DNA of 64,000 nucleotides from Delphinus delphis (GCF_949987515.2 NC_082689.1:8609501-8673500); one strand, 5' to 3'; shown: positions 38,946 to 50,996, counted from the first letter of the stretch. Notes: a model not told the origin generated them from the sequence alone. Numbers and translations are program-made.

Positions 38946-39050
38946 TGCAGTTCGGTTTGGAAGGGCCCTCCCTTCCAGTTCTTAATTGTAAAAAATGAAA
39001 GGGTAGAAAAGGAACTTGAGCTCTAGAAACAATCAAGCTAAGCAACTTCT

Positions 39051-39192
39051 AAGGGATTTGCCGTGCAAAACCGAAGTGTTGTCTCATTTATGACAAAGAA
39101 AATAAGGAGGCTGGGGAGAGGACTGAGACAAAGCCACCAAAGCTTCTTTGCCCAAGCTCAGCTGCTTCTCATCATCTCATGCCAGTGAGAGA
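39051..39192 (+). repeat. Inverted repeat, left arm
   Basis: This 142-bp arm is the reverse complement of 39985-39847 apart from scattered substitutions, one cluster near 39092-39100 and a 3-base gap. Key shared blocks are gaagtgttgtctcatttatg and aggaggctggggagaggact. Confidence 0.93.
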
Positions 39193-39654
39193 TTTCAGAC
39201 ACACCATCTTGCACATATACATACACAAAGAAAAGCCAAGGTTCTCCAAGAGTAAAACCCACTGAAAAACAGTCCTTAGAAGGATTGTTTAATCACTGCA
39301 GGAGATAAATAAGAAGACATTTGAATTAATCCCCTCATATGTCCTCATGGATTCTGTCCCAGTTGTTCTGTTAGTGCTCAGTTGTGGCTCTCACCATTCT
39401 CAACAGTACAGAGTCCAAGAATATATGATCATACATTGCGCGCTAGGGTTATAATGGTGAGCAAGACAAAAGTGGGGGAAGATATAGGCAAGTCAACTGG
39501 GCAATGAATAATAATATGGTGTGATAAGGACCACGGGGGCAATACTGGGTGCTGGGGAAGCAGAGAGGACCTCGTCCAGCTCTGGTGGGGGGAATTGGGG
39601 AGGGTTTCTTAGAAAAAGTCTCTTTAAATTGAGACCTAAAGAACTAACTAGTAG

Positions 39655-39750
39655 AATGTATACATATAGCTAATTCACTTCACTGTACAGCAGAAACTAA
39701 CACAACATTGTAAAGCAATTATGCTCCAATAAAAAAAGAAAAAAAAAAGA
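39655..39750 (+). mobile_element. L1 3' tip, severely truncated
   Basis: Only about 95 bases of the L1 3' end remain (ctaattcacttcactgtaca, then gctccaataaa and A-rich tail). It is flanked by aactagtag repeats (39645-39653 and 39754-39762). Confidence 0.85.
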
Positions 39751-39846
39751 AGCAACTAGTAGATTCACCAGACCTTGAGGGAGAGGCGGGAATAAAGAGA
39801 GAAGGGTATTTCAGGCAGAAGGAATAGTACGTGCAAAAGCCAGTTA

Positions 39847-39985
39847 TCTCTAACTGGCATGAGATGATGAGAAGCTGAGCTTGGGCAAAGAAGCTTTGGT
39901 GGCTTTGTCTCAGTCCTCTCCCCAGCCTCCTTATTATCTTCATCATAAATGAGACAACACTTCGGCTTTCCACAACAAATCCCTT
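39847..39985 (-). repeat. Inverted repeat, right arm
   Basis: It is the partner of 39051-39192, separated by a 654-bp spacer that itself contains a truncated L1 tip (39655-39750). Confidence 0.93.
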
Positions 39986-40767
39986 CAATGGATCTTTGAA
40001 GGAAGTGAAAGTGGTTCTAAGTGTGAGGTGGGAGAAGAGTGAAGAGATGGGAGGTTGGAGAGGTGAGTAGCAGCTAACACCTTGCATAACTTTGTACACA
40101 TAGAAAAGGATTTGCACATTATTCAACAAAGAACCACTGAGAGATTTTAAGCAGGAGACTAATATGGTTTGCAATTTAGAAAGATCAGTTTGGAGAATGG
40201 AGTAGAGTGGGCCAAGTCTAGAGGCAGACAAACAGTTAAGTACTTAAACTAGGGATAGTGAACAGTGGGGAAGGAGGGTGGACGAACTGGAGAGATACTT
40301 GAGAGGCTAAACTGAGTCAAGGGTGAAGCCTTTCTAGATTTCTGGTTGGATCACCAGATCGAGGGGTTGTAATTAGCCTCAAGCGGGAGCAGAAGAGGCT
40401 GGACGTGCTTTGCTTATATGGTTTTAAGTGCCTGTGAGGCAGCCCAAATAGGGATGCCCAGGAAGTGGTTGGATGTGCACCCCCCTTGCCTTCAACTCTG
40501 AAACAGTGTGCCCCAATGACAACACTGGCAGTAATTGCTGCCATTTTCCCTTCTGTTTCTTCTATAGAATGTGTCAATTCTAGCTCCTGTCCTGTTTTCA
40601 TACGTGACTTTATTTCATATATCACTTTAGATTTCTTTGCACCTTAGTTATCTCGGTGCTGTGCGTATCTTAGGAAATCTTCTAGGAAAAAAAAAATCAG
40701 GAAAAGAGATACGATCTCATCATAATCTGACCCAAGAGGCCATTTTACTTTAATAGCTTGCATTTTT

Positions 40768-40969
40768 TTTTTTTTTTTCGTTACACGGGCCTCTCACTGT
40801 TGTGGCCTCTCCCGTTGCGGAGCACAGGCTCCGGACGCACAGGCTCAGCGGCCATGGCTCACGGGCCCAGCCGCTCCGCGGCATGTGGGATCTTCCCGGC
40901 CCGGGGCACGAATCTGTGTCCCCTGCATCGGCAGGTGGACTCTCAACCACTGCGCCACCAGGGAAGCCC
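40768..40969 (-). mobile_element. CHR-2-like SINE, minus
   Basis: It is complete and flanked by the perfect 16-bp duplication aatagcttgcattttt (40752-40767 and 40970-40985), so it is a young insertion. Confidence 0.96.
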
Positions 40970-42202
40970 AATAGCTTGCATTTTTAAAAGCTATAACCTT
41001 AAGATTTAAGACCAAGATACAAATTCTAAATTGCACTTCTTACTGGGAACTAGTGCTGACTACTCCCTGAAGTTCAATCCACTTTTTTAGAAAGAATTTA
41101 TTAACTTTGGCCAGAGACCCATGAATGTACCACTTCTCCCAGACTACTCAATTTTGGACAGTGACATCATCTACAGACTTCTGTTTTTTAAACATTTCAT
41201 ATATTAAGGGAAATGTTAGAGATAACTGTGTCTGAAATGCAAGCAATGTTAAGAGGTTGAACAGGAAGGACATAGCTAATGAGAGGCTAGGAAATGAGAT
41301 AATCTCTTTTAGAGAATCATCTGATATTGAGGAAACAAGGAATTTACAAAGGAGGGGATACAATGAAATTAACCAACGAGTGGAGCCATCCTTTGGGATC
41401 AGTAACCTTTAGACCTGGACCTAACAACAAAGCTGTGGTAGATGAACGGATAGAGCTGATCTACCCAGGAGTTTGTTTCCTCTAAAAACAGGTTTTTTTT
41501 TTCTTTTCCAGACTCAGAAGGCTATATCTTAAATTAAGAAGTGAAAGAATCAAGGTTGGAATAAAGAGTTATTCGTGTATAAATGTTGGAAACTACCTAC
41601 TTTTACTTTAATAGTTGAAGGCCAAGGCACAAAAGGCCCTACATAACCAAATGTCTGCATTTTTTATTACCTTTAAATTATACCTCAATAAAAAAAAACA
41701 TGAAAAAAATGTCAGAAAAGGAGAAAAAAAGGGTACATTATTAAATCTTGTGGCTAAATAAACTGAAATAATTTATATCTATTGTCCTTAACAGGGTCAA
41801 AAGCAGGAAACAATAAGCAAAGCTTATTTAAAAAAAAAAAAGCTTCTGAGCTGCCTAAACAGACTACATTTCCCTTGGACCATTAAAGGGACTTCCACCT
41901 CAATAAGCGACGCCACCCTACACCTTGAATCCCATTAATAAAAATGCAGAGAATTCTTGGAGTAATAAACAAGGGCGGTTGTTTTTCTCTCTTATTTTTT
42001 CCATTATTTTGCAAATAATCTATAAAATAGTTTAACTCTTTCACCAATATTAAAGTCATGCATACTTATCCCAGCAATCAAAGATTTAGCTCTTTGGGTT
42101 TAGGCGTTTCATGGTGGGAGGAAAGAGTACTAGATCCATTTATTTAAAATCCAGGCTGAAAAACAAACAAGAAGTCCTTGTCCATCTGAAGATCTTAATA
42201 TA

Positions 42203-42394
42203 TTTATTTGAAAACCAAGTTGTGTGAAAGAGAACACTAAATAGTCATATACCATCTCTTCAACCAAAGACTTGGACACAAGGTCCGCACAGAGGCAATG
42301 ATACATGCAGTGAATAGCAGGTCTCAGCATGAACTTCCTCACAGGCGTTTCCAATATGAGCTTGGACAATCTTCTTCAGGTGAGTAATAAAATC
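42203..42394 (-). other. Candidate terminal exon (acceptor, 44 codons, stop, AATAAA)
   Basis: On the minus strand a long pyrimidine tract ending cgcttccccag precedes 42394. A frame open from the first base reads DFITHLKKIVQAHIGNACEE, VHAETCYSLHVSLPLCGPCV and QVFG, then TGA at 42262-42260. AATAAA follows at 42208-42203. I do not recognise the peptide. In phase it could join PSMD1's phase-0 exon ending FKP, but a chance occurrence or a non-coding RNA exon is equally possible. Confidence 0.35.
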
Positions 42395-42498
42395 CTGGGG
42401 AAGCGGGGAGAGAGAGAAGCTAGGGTTATTCTTTATTTTAAAAACATTGAAAAAACCCCAAACAAACTACTAGATGTTGAAGTCTAAAACTAGCCTAT

Positions 42499-42625
42499 AG
42501 ACTTCCCTGGTGGTCCAGTGGTTAAGACTCCACGCTTCCACTGCAGGGGTAATGGGTTCAATCCCTGGTTGGAGAACTAGAATCCCACATGTTGCACAGT
42601 GTGGCAAAAAAAGAAAAAACAAAAA
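42499..42625 (+). mobile_element. tRNA-derived SINE, short form
   Basis: It has the head gacttccctggtggtccagt and atccctggttggagaactag, then an A-rich tail. Confidence 0.9.
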
Positions 42626-42788
42626 AACACGCAAAATAAAAAACCAAAACAACAAACAAACAAACAAAACCAAAATAGCCCCTAACTCTGCTGATGCAGT
42701 CCTAATACGACAGTTCGTGCTAAGACAGACTATAGTTTCCGAATTCTCATTTGACTGGATATTTTACCCTTTTAAAAACTAACAAGGG

Positions 42789-43066
42789 GAACTTCCCTGG
42801 TGGTCCAGTGGGTAAGACTCCACGCTCCCAATGCAGGGGGCCAGGGTTCGATCCCTGGTCGGGGACTAGATCCTGCATGCATACTGCAACTAAGAGTCCG
42901 CATGCTGCAACTAAGAAGTCCGCATGCTGCAACTAAAAGATCCTGCATGCTGCAACTAAAATCTGCATGCTGCAACTAAAATCCCGCATGCCGCAACTAA
43001 GACCTGGCGCAGACTAAATAACTAAATACAAAAGTAAATAGATAAATAAATAAATATGAAAAAAAA
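42789..43066 (+). mobile_element. tRNA-derived SINE with expanded internal unit
   Basis: The head gaacttccctggtggtccag is followed by five or more repeats of GCATGCTGCAACTAA-type units (about 42880-43000), then a (AAAT)n tail. Flanking ctaacaag occurs on both sides. Confidence 0.93.
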
Positions 43067-43911
43067 CCTAACAAGAATCTAATTTCCAACTGAAAACTTC
43101 TAAGCCATTTTGTAGTTAGCTGTCTTGAAAGACTTAATCAGGGGGTTTTCAGTAAGGTATTGTGAAAGGCTGAAGAGGGCTAATGTGAGTTCAGTTCTGC
43201 ACCCAGACTGCACCCAGGGTATTAATATTGTCATGTGCTGGTTGGGTAAAGCTTAGGAAACCATCAAGAGCTGGAAGACAATTTTCAAAGGCAGGAAGGC
43301 AAGTTATAAATCTCCAAACTGTGTCTTGGAGGCTTGAATATATTTTTCTACTAATAGCAGGGTTTCTGCCTTAACATTTATCTGAGATTTCTACAAAAGC
43401 TTTCATTAATTGCTTACTTAATGTGTAACACTCACAGCGTTAGATTTGCAACTTGACATTTCAAATGTATTTTTCTTTTGTCCTAATGTAATAAATGGTA
43501 CTGATCTTACTTTCTTTAAAGAGTAGAATAAATTCATATTTGTTTGACAACGTACTTGTAGTAGGGTGGAATTAGAGAACCTTGATTATACAGTTTATAT
43601 GTATCTTCAGATACGTGATGACCATTCAAAAAAAATTGGAGGAAACAGAATGACAATTTCGTGAAATTGCAATCTTTTTGCATCTAAAAACCCCCTTCAA
43701 CATTGTTAGGACATTAGCATAATAATAATCTTTTTCAACTGGACAAAGCTTTGTGTTACAGTCTAACTGACCCCAAAGTACCTATAAGCACTATGGCTTA
43801 TACATATTAGATGTTCAATAGCTTCTCAAATAAATGAATGGTAAGGCTTTTAGTGCCAAAAGTATTGCCAAAGGAAAGGGAGAGAGAGAAGAATCAGTGA
43901 GGAATTTAGAC

Positions 43912-44163
43912 CTGTGCTACTCAAAGTGTGATCTACGGACCAGTGCCCGTCCACAAACTATAACTGATCCACAACAAGGAGCTTACATCAAAATGGAAAT
44001 CACCTCCGTCACTGAGCTGTCAGTTCAGCTGACTTTTTTGGGGTTAGTGGGTAGCAAGGCTTTTTTGATGAGAGAAGCATTGAGTTACATTCTGGAGCAA
44101 GCTCCCTACTTCGTCATGGACCTATGAAATCAGTTTGCAGTCCAGCCACTTTGAATAGCACTG
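43912..44163. mobile_element. hAT-type miniature element with terminal inverted repeats
   Basis: The ends GTGCTACTCAAAGTG (43914-43928) and CACTTTGAATAGCAC (44147-44161) are inverted copies with one mismatch and bound about 250 bp. It begins less than 100 bp past the PSMD1 poly(A) signal. Confidence 0.75.
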
Positions 44164-44229
44164 GTAGAACACTAGAGGGTAGAGAGTCAAAGAAGGAAAA
44201 AGGAATAGGTATATTCCATATTCATGAAG

Positions 44230-44386
44230 AGGTCAAAGAAGGATAAATTTTAATACTGTTTAGGTAAACAGGGATTAAGTACAAAAGGGAAAAAGTGAGA
44301 CCATGTCTCTGTATAAAACATTTGTGAAGAACTGACTAAGAGATTTCCCTTGATACACAATTTTGTTCCACACACACCTCTGGTCC
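44230..44386 (-). terminator. PSMD1: PSMD1 3' UTR and poly(A) signal ATTAAA
   Basis: On the minus strand the variant poly(A) signal ATTAAA occurs at 44254-44249, 133 bases past the stop codon. No AATAAA lies between the stop and this point. This predicts a short 3' UTR of about 155 bases. The exact cleavage site is estimated. Confidence 0.65.
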
Positions 44387-44533
<147 letters not shown>

Positions 44534-45034
44534 CTATTAAACAGAGCAAGGAATGAAGAAGCACAAGCTCCACTCGTATTTCCAGAATGCTCCAGAATCT
44601 TGAGTGCATATTTGTTAAATGGTACCTCAAGGCTACTAGAATGATTTGGAAATAAAGAACTGGGATGGAACTACCTTTCCTTGATGACAGTCAGGAAACC
44701 TGGGCATTTGTGCCTGTGTGATGCTACACTAGTGACTTAACTAAACTGTTCAAACGTAAGAAGGGGCTAATAAAATCTTCCTGATCTATTCCTTCAGGTT
44801 AGTCTGAGGGCTGAATGAGGACATCATTGCCAATGTGCATAAGAAAGGATAAAGATAACTGTAATCTATAGGAGTACCTGCAAACTTAACCCAGTGGTTC
44901 TGGATGGTAGAACATGTGGTGTTGCTGTTTGGATGATGCATCCCAATTTAAGAAGTATTTCTCAGTACTGCACTAGCCTCAGTCGGACTGCAGGGAGAAT
45001 GTTTACTATCCAAAGACGGTATTCTAATGCCTTG

Positions 45035-45190
45035 TTACTCAGTGTGTGGTCCTGTACCAGTAGCATCCTCATTACCTCAGAGCTTGTTAGAAATGCAGAA
45101 AACTTAGTCCCGCTTTAGATCTCTGAATTTGTATTTTAAGAAGAGCCTCAGGTGATTTATATGCATGTTAAAGTTTGAGACGCACACTAG
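45035..45190 (+). mobile_element. MER5A-type hAT element
   Basis: It contains cagagcttgttagaaatgca, atctctgaatttgtatttta and the end taaagtttgagacgcac. Confidence 0.75.
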
Positions 45191-46353
45191 TCTAACAGAT
45201 ACTTTATCATTTGTGAGAAAACCATCATTTTCGACACAAGAGACAACCTAGAAATGAAAAGCCAATTTTTCTCCAGCAATTTCAGAATGATAGAGCAATA
45301 TAAGTATCACAAATATCTGAGTGTTTTTCACTATAATCTACAAATCCTTGTGATGCGAGACAGTGAAAAACTAGACTAGAAACAAAAGGGAAGTAGAGTA
45401 TAGAAGCAATTCTATTAAGCCCTCTCCCAAACATATTAGCAAAAGGTAAATTCAAAAATCAAACTGTCTGCCCTTCTCTGGTGTGCTAATCTTATTCTAT
45501 TTGCTTGCCTGTGTCAAAGGAAATGGAAAGCTGCTCTCTGTAATTAAATCAGTCAACAGTGAAGGGAACATCTGGCAAAAACATATTTCTACCAAAGCAC
45601 ATTACTGGGAAGGAAAAAAAGCCCAAGCATGTTAGGAAAATGATTCATATATGTATAAGCATCTCTGCAGTTCAACCTAATCTAATTTTTACTCATCAGA
45701 ACTCTGCTCTGCCACGCTATAAAACTGGTGTGCCTTCATGAATTTCTAAACTATTTCCCTTCTCTCAATACATACATATTCATACACATTAATCTATAAT
45801 CCTTTCACTTAAAAAGCTTGCTTTCCTTGAAGAAAAGCCATTTTATGAATGGACCCTTCCTTTAATACCAATATTCATCCAAGAACAGAGTAACATGGCC
45901 ACTATCCTAATACTCCATGGTCTAAAAGTTTATTTGAACCTTCTAAAGGACCAAATGGAGATCAATCTTTTACTCAACAGAAAATACCCATGTTCACCAA
46001 AGGACTTCCTGCATTTTGTAAATACATGGCTCCAGATTACAATGGAACTATTTCATGCTTAACTGGAATGCTCCAGCCCAAATCCTGCAATATAATCAAC
46101 ATATGGGAAGAACTTTTTATAGCTACATGGTTTAGATTTATTAATGCCTTATATGTTAGAGAGAAAGTTCACACTCTCTAAGCAGAGAATAAGATATATG
46201 ACATTCTGTTTTCTGAGAAGGCTAGTGACAATGGAAGACAGAGGCAATGGGGCACTTCGGCTGCCAAATGTTCCACACTCTCTATAAGACATCTTTTAAG
46301 ATGGACAGGAAACAGAGTAGGAATGCCACCCATTTTCAAAACTAAAGCTGCTG

Positions 46354-46757
46354 GGACTTCCCTGGTGGTCCAGTGGTTAAGAATCTGCCTTCCAACGCAG
46401 GGGACGCAGGTCTGATCCCTGGTTGGGGAACTAAGATCCCACGTGCTGTGGGGCAACTAAGCCCATGCACCGCACCTATTGAGTCCACGTGCTACAAACT
46501 ACAGAACCCATGCACTCTGGAGCCCACATGCCACAACTACAGAGCCCACGTGCCGCAACTAGAGAGAAGCCCACACACTACAATGAAGAGCCTGTGTGCT
46601 CTGGAGCCCGCGCACCACAACTAGAGAACAGCCCGTAAGCCACAACAAAAGATCCCGCGTGCCACAAAGAAGATCCCATATGCCACAACCAAGACACAAC
46701 GTAGCCAAAAAATAAAAAATGAAATAAATAAATATTAAAAAAAAAAAAAAAAAACAA
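46354..46757 (+). mobile_element. CHR-type SINE with extended repeat tail
   Basis: The head gacttccctggtggtccagt is complete. The tail carries many CACAACTAGAG-type units before a poly(A) tract, and ctaaagctgc duplications flank it. Confidence 0.93.
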
Positions 46758-46889
46758 CCCTAAAGCTGCCTCTTTCAAATGCAATGTCTGAGGAAGGATC
46801 TGATGACCCTGCCATTGAGGGTTCTGGAGGGAATGAGTCAGGGGGCACCTCTTTCTTCACTGCATACACACAGAGGCAGTCTTTCCATC

Positions 46890-48352
46890 CTTTTTTAAAA
46901 AATTGAGATATAATTCACATAACATAAATGATCTCTTTTAAAGTATACAATTCAGTGATTTTTTTTTTAGGATACTCACAAAATTGTGCAGCCACCTCCA
47001 CTATCTAATTCAAGAACACATTCATCAACGTAAAAGAAACTCTGCATCTGCCAGCCGTCATTCTCCATCCCCCACTCCCAGCTCCTACAACCGCTAAAGC
47101 AACTTCTGTCTGTATGGATTTGTCTATTCTGGACATCTCAAATAAACAGAACCATACATTATGTGGCCTTCTGCGTCTGGCTTTTTTCACTTAGGATAAG
47201 GTTTTTAAGTTTCAAACACGGTGGAGTATATATCAGTATGTCATTTCTTTCAGCTGAATAATATTGCATTGTGCATATCACATTTTGTTTATCCATCCAC
47301 CACTTGATGGACATTTAAGTTGTTTCTACCTTTTGGCTATTATGTATAAAGCTGATATAAACATTAGTGTACAAGTGTTTGTGTGGACATTCACTTGGGC
47401 ATATACTAAGGAGTGGAATTGCTGGGTCATGTAAGTCTATATTTAACTTTTCGAGGAACTGCCAAACTGGTTTCCATACAGGCTGCAACACTTTACATTC
47501 CTACCAGTACTATATGCGGCTTCCAATTTCTCCATATCCTTGCTAACTTTAACCTACAAACCTATTGTCTTTTTTTTTTTGCGGTACGCGGGCCTCTCAC
47601 TGCTGTGGCCTCTCCTTGTTGTGGAGCACAGGCTCCGGACACGCAGGCTCCGCGGCATGCGGGATCCTCCCGGACCGGGGCACGAACCCGCATCCCCCGC
47701 ATCGGCAGGCAGACTCTCAACCACTGTGCCACCAGGGAAGCCCCTATTGTCTTTTTGATTATAGCCATCCTAGGGTATTATGAAGTATCTCCTTGTGGTT
47801 CTGACTTCCATTTCCCTAATGATGAATGATGTTGAGCATCTTTTCATGTGCTTTTGGCCATTTGTAAATCTTCTTTGGAGAAATGTCTATTCAAATCCTT
47901 TGCCCATTTAAAATATACATTTTTTTAAAAATCATTGAGTTTTAAGAGTTTTAAAAAATGTATTTGGGTATAAGTCTCTTATCAGGTATGTGATTTGAAA
48001 ATATTTTCTATTCTCTGGGTTTTTTTTCCACTTTCTTGATAGTGTCTTTCGTAACACAAAAGTTTTTAACTTGATTAAGTCCAATTTATCTTTTTTTTGC
48101 GGTTGCTTCTGCTTTAGATGTCACACATGAGAAAACACTGCCTAATCCAAGATCATAAAGATTTACAGATAGGGTTTATATAGTGTTAGCTCTTATATTT
48201 AAGTCTCTGATCCATTTTCAATTAATTTTTATATATGCTGTAAGGTAGGGATCCAATTTAATTCTTTTGCATATGGATAGCCAGTTGTCTTAAGCACCAT
48301 GTCTTGAAAATACTATTCTTTCCCCATTGAAGAAAACCAATCGACCATAAAA
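46890..48352 (-). mobile_element. Old L1, antisense, first segment
   Basis: It follows the common antisense L1 pattern (attgagatataattcacata, aaaattgtgcagccacctcc, gaattgctgggtcatgt, atgttgagcatcttttcatg). A CHR-2 SINE interrupts it, and a sense L1 inserts at its end. Confidence 0.88.
47575..47742 (-). mobile_element. CHR-2-like SINE, minus, internally shortened
   Basis: It is flanked by the perfect 14-bp duplication cctattgtcttttt (47561-47574 and 47743-47756). A segment of the middle of the element is missing compared with other copies. Confidence 0.95.
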
Positions 48353-49141
48353 TGGATTAAAGACCTAAACGTAAGACCGGATACTATAAAACTTCTAGAG
48401 GAAAACACAGGCAGAACACTCTTTGACAGAAATCGCAGCAAATTTTTTTTTAGATCCATTTCCTAGAGTAATGGAAACAAAAGCAAAAATACACAAATGG
48501 GACCTAATTAAACTTAAAAGCTTTTGCACAGCAAAGGAAACTATAAAACAAAAAGATAGCATACAAAATAAGAGAAAATATTTGCAAATGATGTGACTGA
48601 CAAGGGATTAATTTCTAAAATAAACAGCTTATACAGCTCAATATCAAAAAAACAAACAATCCACTCAAAAAATGGGCAGAAGACCTAAATAGACATTTCT
48701 CCAAAGAAGACATACAGATGGCCAACAGGCACATGAAAAGATGCTCAGCATCACTAACTATTAGAGAAATGTAAATCAAAACTACAATGAGCTATCACCT
48801 CACACAGGTGAGAATGGCCATCATCAAAAAAAACTACAAATAATACATGCTGGAGAGAGTGTGGAGAAAAGGGAACCCTCCTACACTGTTGGTGGGAATA
48901 TAAATTGGTGCAGCCACTATGGAGAACACTATGGAGGCTCCTTAAAAAACTAAAAACAGAGTTACTATATAATCCTGTAATCCCACTCCTGGGCATGTAT
49001 CTGGAAAAGACAAAAACTAATTCAGAAAGATATATGCACCCCAATGCTCATAGCAGCACTATTTACAATAGCCAAGACATGGAAGCAACCTAAATGCCCA
49101 CTGACAGATGAATGGATAAAGATGTGGTATATATATGTGTA

Positions 49142-49189
<48 letters not shown>

Positions 49190-49690
49190 ACTATTACTCA
49201 GCCATAAAAAAGAATGAAATAATGCCATCTGCAGCAACATGGATGGACCAAGAGATTATCGTATACTCAGTGAAGAAAGTCAGATAGACAAAGACAAATA
49301 TAATATCATATCACTTATCTGTGGAATCTAAAAAAACGGTACAAATTTATTTACAAAACAGAAGTATACTCAGATAATACTGTAGAAAGCAAACTTACGG
49401 TTACCAAAGGGGAAAGGTGTGGGGGGGGGGATAAATTAAGGGGAAAGGGTGTGGGGGGGGATAAATTAGGAGTTTGGGATTAACAGATACACACTACTAT
49501 ATATAAAAGAGATAAACAACAAGGACCTACTGTATAGCACAGGGAACTACATCCAACATCTTATAATAACCTATAATGGAAAAGAATCTGAAAAAGAGTA
49601 GATATATACATAAATGTATAACTGAATCACTTTGCTGTCTGTATACCTGAAACTAATACAACATTGTAAATCAACTATACTTCAATTAAA
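48353..49690 (+). mobile_element. Sense L1 (ORF2 end and 3' UTR) inserted in the antisense L1
   Basis: It encodes recognisable degraded ORF2 C-terminal sequence, then the L1 3' UTR and aatcaactatacttcaatta with an A tail. Flanking gaccataaa occurs on both sides. Stops and frameshifts make it non-coding. Confidence 0.88.
49145..49187. repeat. (AC)n microsatellite within L1
   Basis: About 21 AC units in the L1 3' region. Confidence 0.97.
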
Positions 49691-50490
49691 AAAAAAGTCA
49701 TATTGACCATAAATTTTTGGACTCTCAATTTAAAGTCATTTATCTGGATGTCTATCCTTATGCCAATACCAGTTTTGATTACTGTAGCTTTGTAGTAAGT
49801 TTTGAAATTGGGAAGTGTGATTCTTCCAACTCTGCTCTTCTTTCTCAAGATTGTTTTGGCTATTCTGGGTCCCCTGTATTTCCATATGAATTTTAGGATC
49901 AGTTTGTATATTTCTGCAAAATAAAGTTACCTGGGATTTTGATAAGGACTGTGTTGAATCTATAGATCAAATTGGGGAGTACTGCCATCTTGAGTAATAC
50001 TAAATTTTCCAATTTGTGAACATTAATTATTGGCTCTGTAGTTTTTTTCCTTGTAATGTCTTTGCCTGGTTTTACTACAGAGTAATATTGGCCACACAGA
50101 ATAAGTTTGGCAGTGTTTCCTCCTCTTGTATTTTTTAAGAGCAGTTTGTAAAGGATTGGTGCTATTTTTTCTTTAAACATTTGATGGAATTAACCAGTGA
50201 AGCCATCTGGCCCTGGGCTTTTCTTTATAGCTTCCTGATTATTAATTCAATCTCTTTACTTGTTATATATCTATTCAGATTTACTATTTCTTCTTGAGTC
50301 AGTTGTAGTAGTTTGTGTCTTTCTAGGACTTTGTCAATTTCATCTAAATTACCTAATTTGTTGACATATAGTTATTCACAGTATACTCTCATAATCCTTT
50401 TATTTCTGTAAGGTTGGTAGTAATGTGTAAGGCTGGTAGTAATGTCTCCTCTTTGTTTCCTGATTTTAGTAATTTGAGTCTTTCCCCTTT
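49691..50490 (-). mobile_element. Old L1, antisense, second segment
   Basis: It continues the antisense L1: tctatccttatgccaatacc, tgtagctttgtagtaagttt, tcaagattgttttggctatt. Confidence 0.85.
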
Positions 50491-50629
50491 TTTTGATTAA
50501 ACAGATAGAAATTTATTTGCCCTATATAGTAAGAATCATAACAATATCCAACTTTAGTATACACATACTGTGTGCCAGACATGGTTCTGTATGGCTCACG
50601 TATGTGCCAAACATACCTATATGTTGTGT

Positions 50630-50996
50630 CCCCTCCCCCAATTCATATGTTGAAATCCTACCCCACCCCCACAAAGTGTAATGGTATGAGAAGTTGGGTC
50701 TTTAGGATGCAATTAGGTCATGAAGGCAAAGCCCTCAGGAATGAAATTCATGCCCTTATAAGAAGAAACATGAAGAGAGTTTGCTTTGTCTTTCTCTGCT
50801 ATGTGAGGATACAATGAGAAGAGGGCTGTCTATAAGCTGGGATGATGGCCTTTACCAAGAACTTGCTCATGCTGGCACCCTGTTCTTGGACTTCTAGTCT
50901 CAGAACTGTGAGAAAGAAAGATTTGTTGTTTAAGCCACCCAGTCTTAAACAGTAGGTGGCAATTTGCTATAGCAGCCAGAACAGACTAAGACATAT
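50630..50996 (+). mobile_element. MST/MLT1-like (MaLR) LTR
   Basis: It has ccaattcatatgttgaaatc, gtcatgaaggcaaagccctc, gttgtttaagccacccagtc and the end cagaacagactaagaca. Confidence 0.88.

Larger units (their letters stand above)
27965..44229. other. PSMD1-ARMC9 intergenic region
   Basis: No intact protein-coding gene is recognisable here. It contains an ERV-like LTR, old LTR and DNA elements, a GC-rich island at 31.1-32.4 kb, an inverted repeat at 39.05-39.99 kb, several SINEs and a possible alternative terminal exon at 42394-42260. Stretches 32900-34980, 35400-37140 and 37800-38680 hold nothing I can assign. Confidence 0.8.
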
